The notes below the pieces were generated by a model. The model made no database searches. It was not told where the DNA came from and saw nothing but the letters and a program-made list of their open reading frames with translations. Made by a program: the position numbers and the translations under genes. Below, piece after piece: positions 62,536 through 64,000 of a stretch of DNA of 64,000 nucleotides (positions are counted from its first letter, which is position 1; the number at the start of each line of letters is the position of its first letter). Source of the stretch: JADLHS01 sp020848635 (GTDB taxonomy: Bacteria > Verrucomicrobiota > Verrucomicrobiia > Limisphaerales > JADLHS01); NCBI GenBank assembly GCA_037044975.1, contig JBAOIL010000030.1:434001-498000 (forward strand), written 5' to 3'.

Positions 62536-63463
62536 TTAACATTCCCGCTTCAAGAGAAACTCCGCCAGCGCTTCGAGGGCAACGGCTTTGCCTTTGAAGA
62601 CTCTCAACGCCGCAAAGGCTCTGGCGGTTAATTCCTCGGCAATCTTCCGCGATTTTTCCAGCCCGACAATGGAAGGGTAGGTGGCCTTCTGCGCCTTGGT
62701 GTCTTTGCCCGCTGTCTTGCCAAGTTTCTCGCTCGTTTGCGTCACGTCGAGGATGTCGTCAATGACCTGGAACGCCAAACCGACGTGGTAGCCGAAGTCG
62801 GTGAGCGCCTGCGAGTTGCGCGGCGGAGCAATTCGCGCTCATGCCGCCGAGCCGGGCGGAACAGCAGAGCAGGGCGGAGGTCTTGCGCTCGTGAATGTAT
62901 TTCAACTGCGCGGCAGACGTTTTCTTCCCTTCGCCTTCGAGGTCGGCCACTTGTCCGGCGATGAGTTGGAGTGAGCCGGAGGCTTTGGCAATTTCCAGAA
63001 TGAGGTCGCGATGCGAATAACGCGGCCAGCCTTTGGCTTGCGCGGCAATCTCGAAGGCCTGCGTCAACAACGCGTCGCCGGCCAGCACGGCGATGCCTTC
63101 GCCGAAGACCTTGTGGTTTGTAAGCTTGCCCCGGCGGAAATCGTCGTTATCCATCGCAGGCAGATCGTCATGCACCAGCGAGTAGGTGTGGATGCACTCG
63201 ACGGCGCAGGCCAGCGGCAGGGCGTCGGATTCGCGTCCGCCGCAGGCGGTCGCGGCGGCGAGGACGAGGGCGGGCCGCATCCGTTTGCCACCGGCGAAGA
63301 GCGAATAGCGCATCGCCCGGTGGATTGTCGCGGGTTTGGTTTGCTCCGATGGCAGGAAGCGATCCAGCGCCGCATTGACGGCGGCGGTTCGGGTTTCAAG
63401 GAACTTCGCCAAGTCGAAGGCCGGGCGACCGGTTGGGCTGGGATGCAGGCTTTTTCGCGGCAT
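62536..63463 (-). CDS. ispA: Polyprenyl diphosphate synthase (farnesyl/geranylgeranyl type, frameshifted)
   Basis: Trans-prenyltransferase chain-elongating enzyme. GGKRMRPALVLAAATACGG, the first aspartate-rich motif in VHDDLPAMDNDDFRRGKLTNHKVFGEGIAVLAGDALLT (in part), and KTSALLCCSARLGG are in the first frame; QVIDDILDVT, the second aspartate-rich motif, is in the next. One extra T near 62838 (AAT-T-GCT) joins them (SAN-APPRNSQALTDFGYHVGLAFQVIDDILD, in part) and total is 3n+1. About 308 residues. The DDLPAMDNDD form fits short-chain (FPP/GGPP) synthases. Divergent from rpoZ. The gene symbol is a functional guess. Confidence 0.88.
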
Positions 63464-63575
63464 TGGGCGGTTGTTTTAGGAGAATGCGGACGGTGGTGCA
63501 AGTTGATTGTTTTTTCTATTGCGCCCGGGGCGGTGTCCATTACTCTGTCTTGCTCGATTAGGACTGACAAAAACT

Positions 63576-63830
63576 GTGAACGCTGAACTCTGCAAAAAAG
63601 CTTTGGAAAAGGTTGGCAACCCCAACGTACTCATCAATCTGGTTTCGCGCCGCGTGCGCCAGCTTAATTCCGGCGGCGGGGGCATGAACCGTCCGCTGAT
63701 CGCCGATGCCACCAATTTGGGCATGGCGGATGTGGCCTTGCGCGAGATTATCGAGGAGAAGATCGGTTGGGATTTGCCCGAGCCCGTGGAACTAACCCGG
63801 CCCTTGCCCAAGAAACGCAAGAAGCACTAA
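63576..63830 (+). CDS. rpoZ: DNA-directed RNA polymerase omega subunit
   Basis: 84 residues from GTG 63576 (start codon V read as Met): NAELCKKALEKVGNPNVLINLVSRRVRQLNSGG. The NVLINLVSRRVRQL and ALREIIEEKIGW segments match small omega subunits of Verrucomicrobia/Planctomycetes; the C-terminal PLPKKRKKH is basic. It assembles RNA polymerase. The upstream in-frame codons are not conserved. Followed by a hairpin and smpB. Confidence 0.85.
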   Translation: MNAELCKKALEKVGNPNVLINLVSRRVRQLNSGGGGMNRPLIADATNLGMADVALREIIEEKIGWDLPEPVELTRPLPKKRKKH

Positions 63831-63857
63831 AGGCAAGACAAACAGCTTGATTACGCC

Positions 63858-63889
63858 CAGCCAGAGGAATCACCCTCTGGCTGTTGCCG
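63858..63889 (+). terminator. Hairpin between rpoZ and smpB
   Basis: Perfect 10-bp stem CAGCCAGAGG/CCTCTGGCTG with loop aatcac, followed by TTGCCGTTT. The T-tract is weak, so it may be a partial terminator or an mRNA-processing signal between rpoZ and smpB. Confidence 0.55.
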
Positions 63890-63892
63890 TTT

Positions 63893-64000
63893 ATGGCCGA
63901 CATTGTTAAGAACGCAAAAGCCCGGCGCGACTACCACATCCTTGAAACCTTCGAGGCCGGGATCGTTCTGCATGGGACGGAGGTGAAGGCCTTGCGCGCG
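63893..64000 (+). CDS. smpB: SsrA-binding protein SmpB, N-terminal part
   Basis: The first 36 codons of a gene that runs off the window end. The protein begins MADIVKNAKARRDYHILETF and continues EAGIVLHGTEVKALRA, the conserved SmpB start (RRDYHILETFEAGI, L-x-GTEVKSLR). SmpB binds tmRNA and rescues stalled ribosomes. ATG 63893 is well placed. No tmRNA gene is seen in the window. Confidence 0.93.
   Translation, partial: MADIVKNAKARRDYHILETFEAGIVLHGTEVKALRA

Noticed and set aside
4510..63463. Programmed frameshifting as an explanation for the frame breaks
   Set aside because: The breaks share no slippery codon or stop context and occur in genes (transketolase, prenyl synthase, nuo) not known to use it; insertion error fits better.
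1..64000. CRISPR array
   Set aside because: No regularly spaced direct repeats of 20-40 bases were seen; the tandem units present are coding (Sel1, RCC1, PPNGN) or short tracts.

Overview
The window is chromosomal DNA from a moderately GC-rich bacterium, most likely a Verrucomicrobiota member of the Pedosphaera/Limisphaerales type. This is inferred from the style of the proteins: many secreted proteins with very small-protein neighbours, RCC1-repeat and GH20-type secreted proteins, tandem rhomboid proteases, a DUF2167 protein and a long single-chain-type transketolase. No rRNA or unambiguous marker is present, so the placement is an inference.

Layout. 0-9.8 kb: housekeeping genes (3' end of recF, trpS, birA, coaX, nusB, a PHP phosphoesterase, ftsY) mixed with a secreted esterase, a fatty-acid desaturase and two tandem rhomboid proteases. 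9.8-23 kb: accessory secreted and membrane proteins (an aromatic/Gly/Pro-rich secreted protein, an orphan sugar-binding protein, DUF2167 plus a zinc-ribbon membrane protein, a 39-residue lipoprotein, a DA1-like LIM-type metallopeptidase) with galE, algH, transketolase, the P-II protein glnB, tRNA-Val, a response-regulator/metallo-beta-lactamase fusion, a Sel1-repeat protein and a deaminase. 23-30.6 kb: a GDSL plus alpha/beta hydrolase two-domain protein, an SMP-30 lactonase, an RCC1-repeat protein, argB overlapping a GH20-type gene, and an HTH plus metallo-beta-lactamase fusion. 30.7-34.8 kb: a dnaK-groES-groEL chaperone operon. 35.1-53.5 kb: a minus-strand nuo (complex I) cluster in the order B-C-D-E-F-G-H-I-J-K-L-M-N. 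nuoA was not found. The cluster is interrupted at most junctions by unrelated material: small unknown genes, a nucleotidyltransferase pair, an antisense tRNA-Gln, an isoprenylcysteine-methyltransferase-like gene, two copies of an inverted-repeat element, a palindromic element, and a complete restriction-modification pair fitted seamlessly between nuoF and nuoG. 53.8-64 kb: a small unknown gene, an NhaD-like ion transporter, an assimilatory sulfate operon cysI-cysH-cysD-cysN, a TPR protein, a prenyl-diphosphate synthase, rpoZ and the start of smpB.

A general feature of the window is the large number of reading-frame breaks in otherwise well-conserved genes, including essential ones (tkt, prenyl synthase, seven nuo genes). 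At about two dozen of them, removing a single base restores the frame. This looks like insertion-biased residual sequencing error rather than decay, so affected genes are annotated as full-length genes with a frameshift and the approximate break is given.

The most unusual things seen are the restriction-modification pair translationally coupled into the complex I operon, the repeat elements that mark nuo junctions, the prokaryotic DA1-like LIM peptidase, and two different metallo-beta-lactamase fusions (receiver domain and XRE-type HTH).
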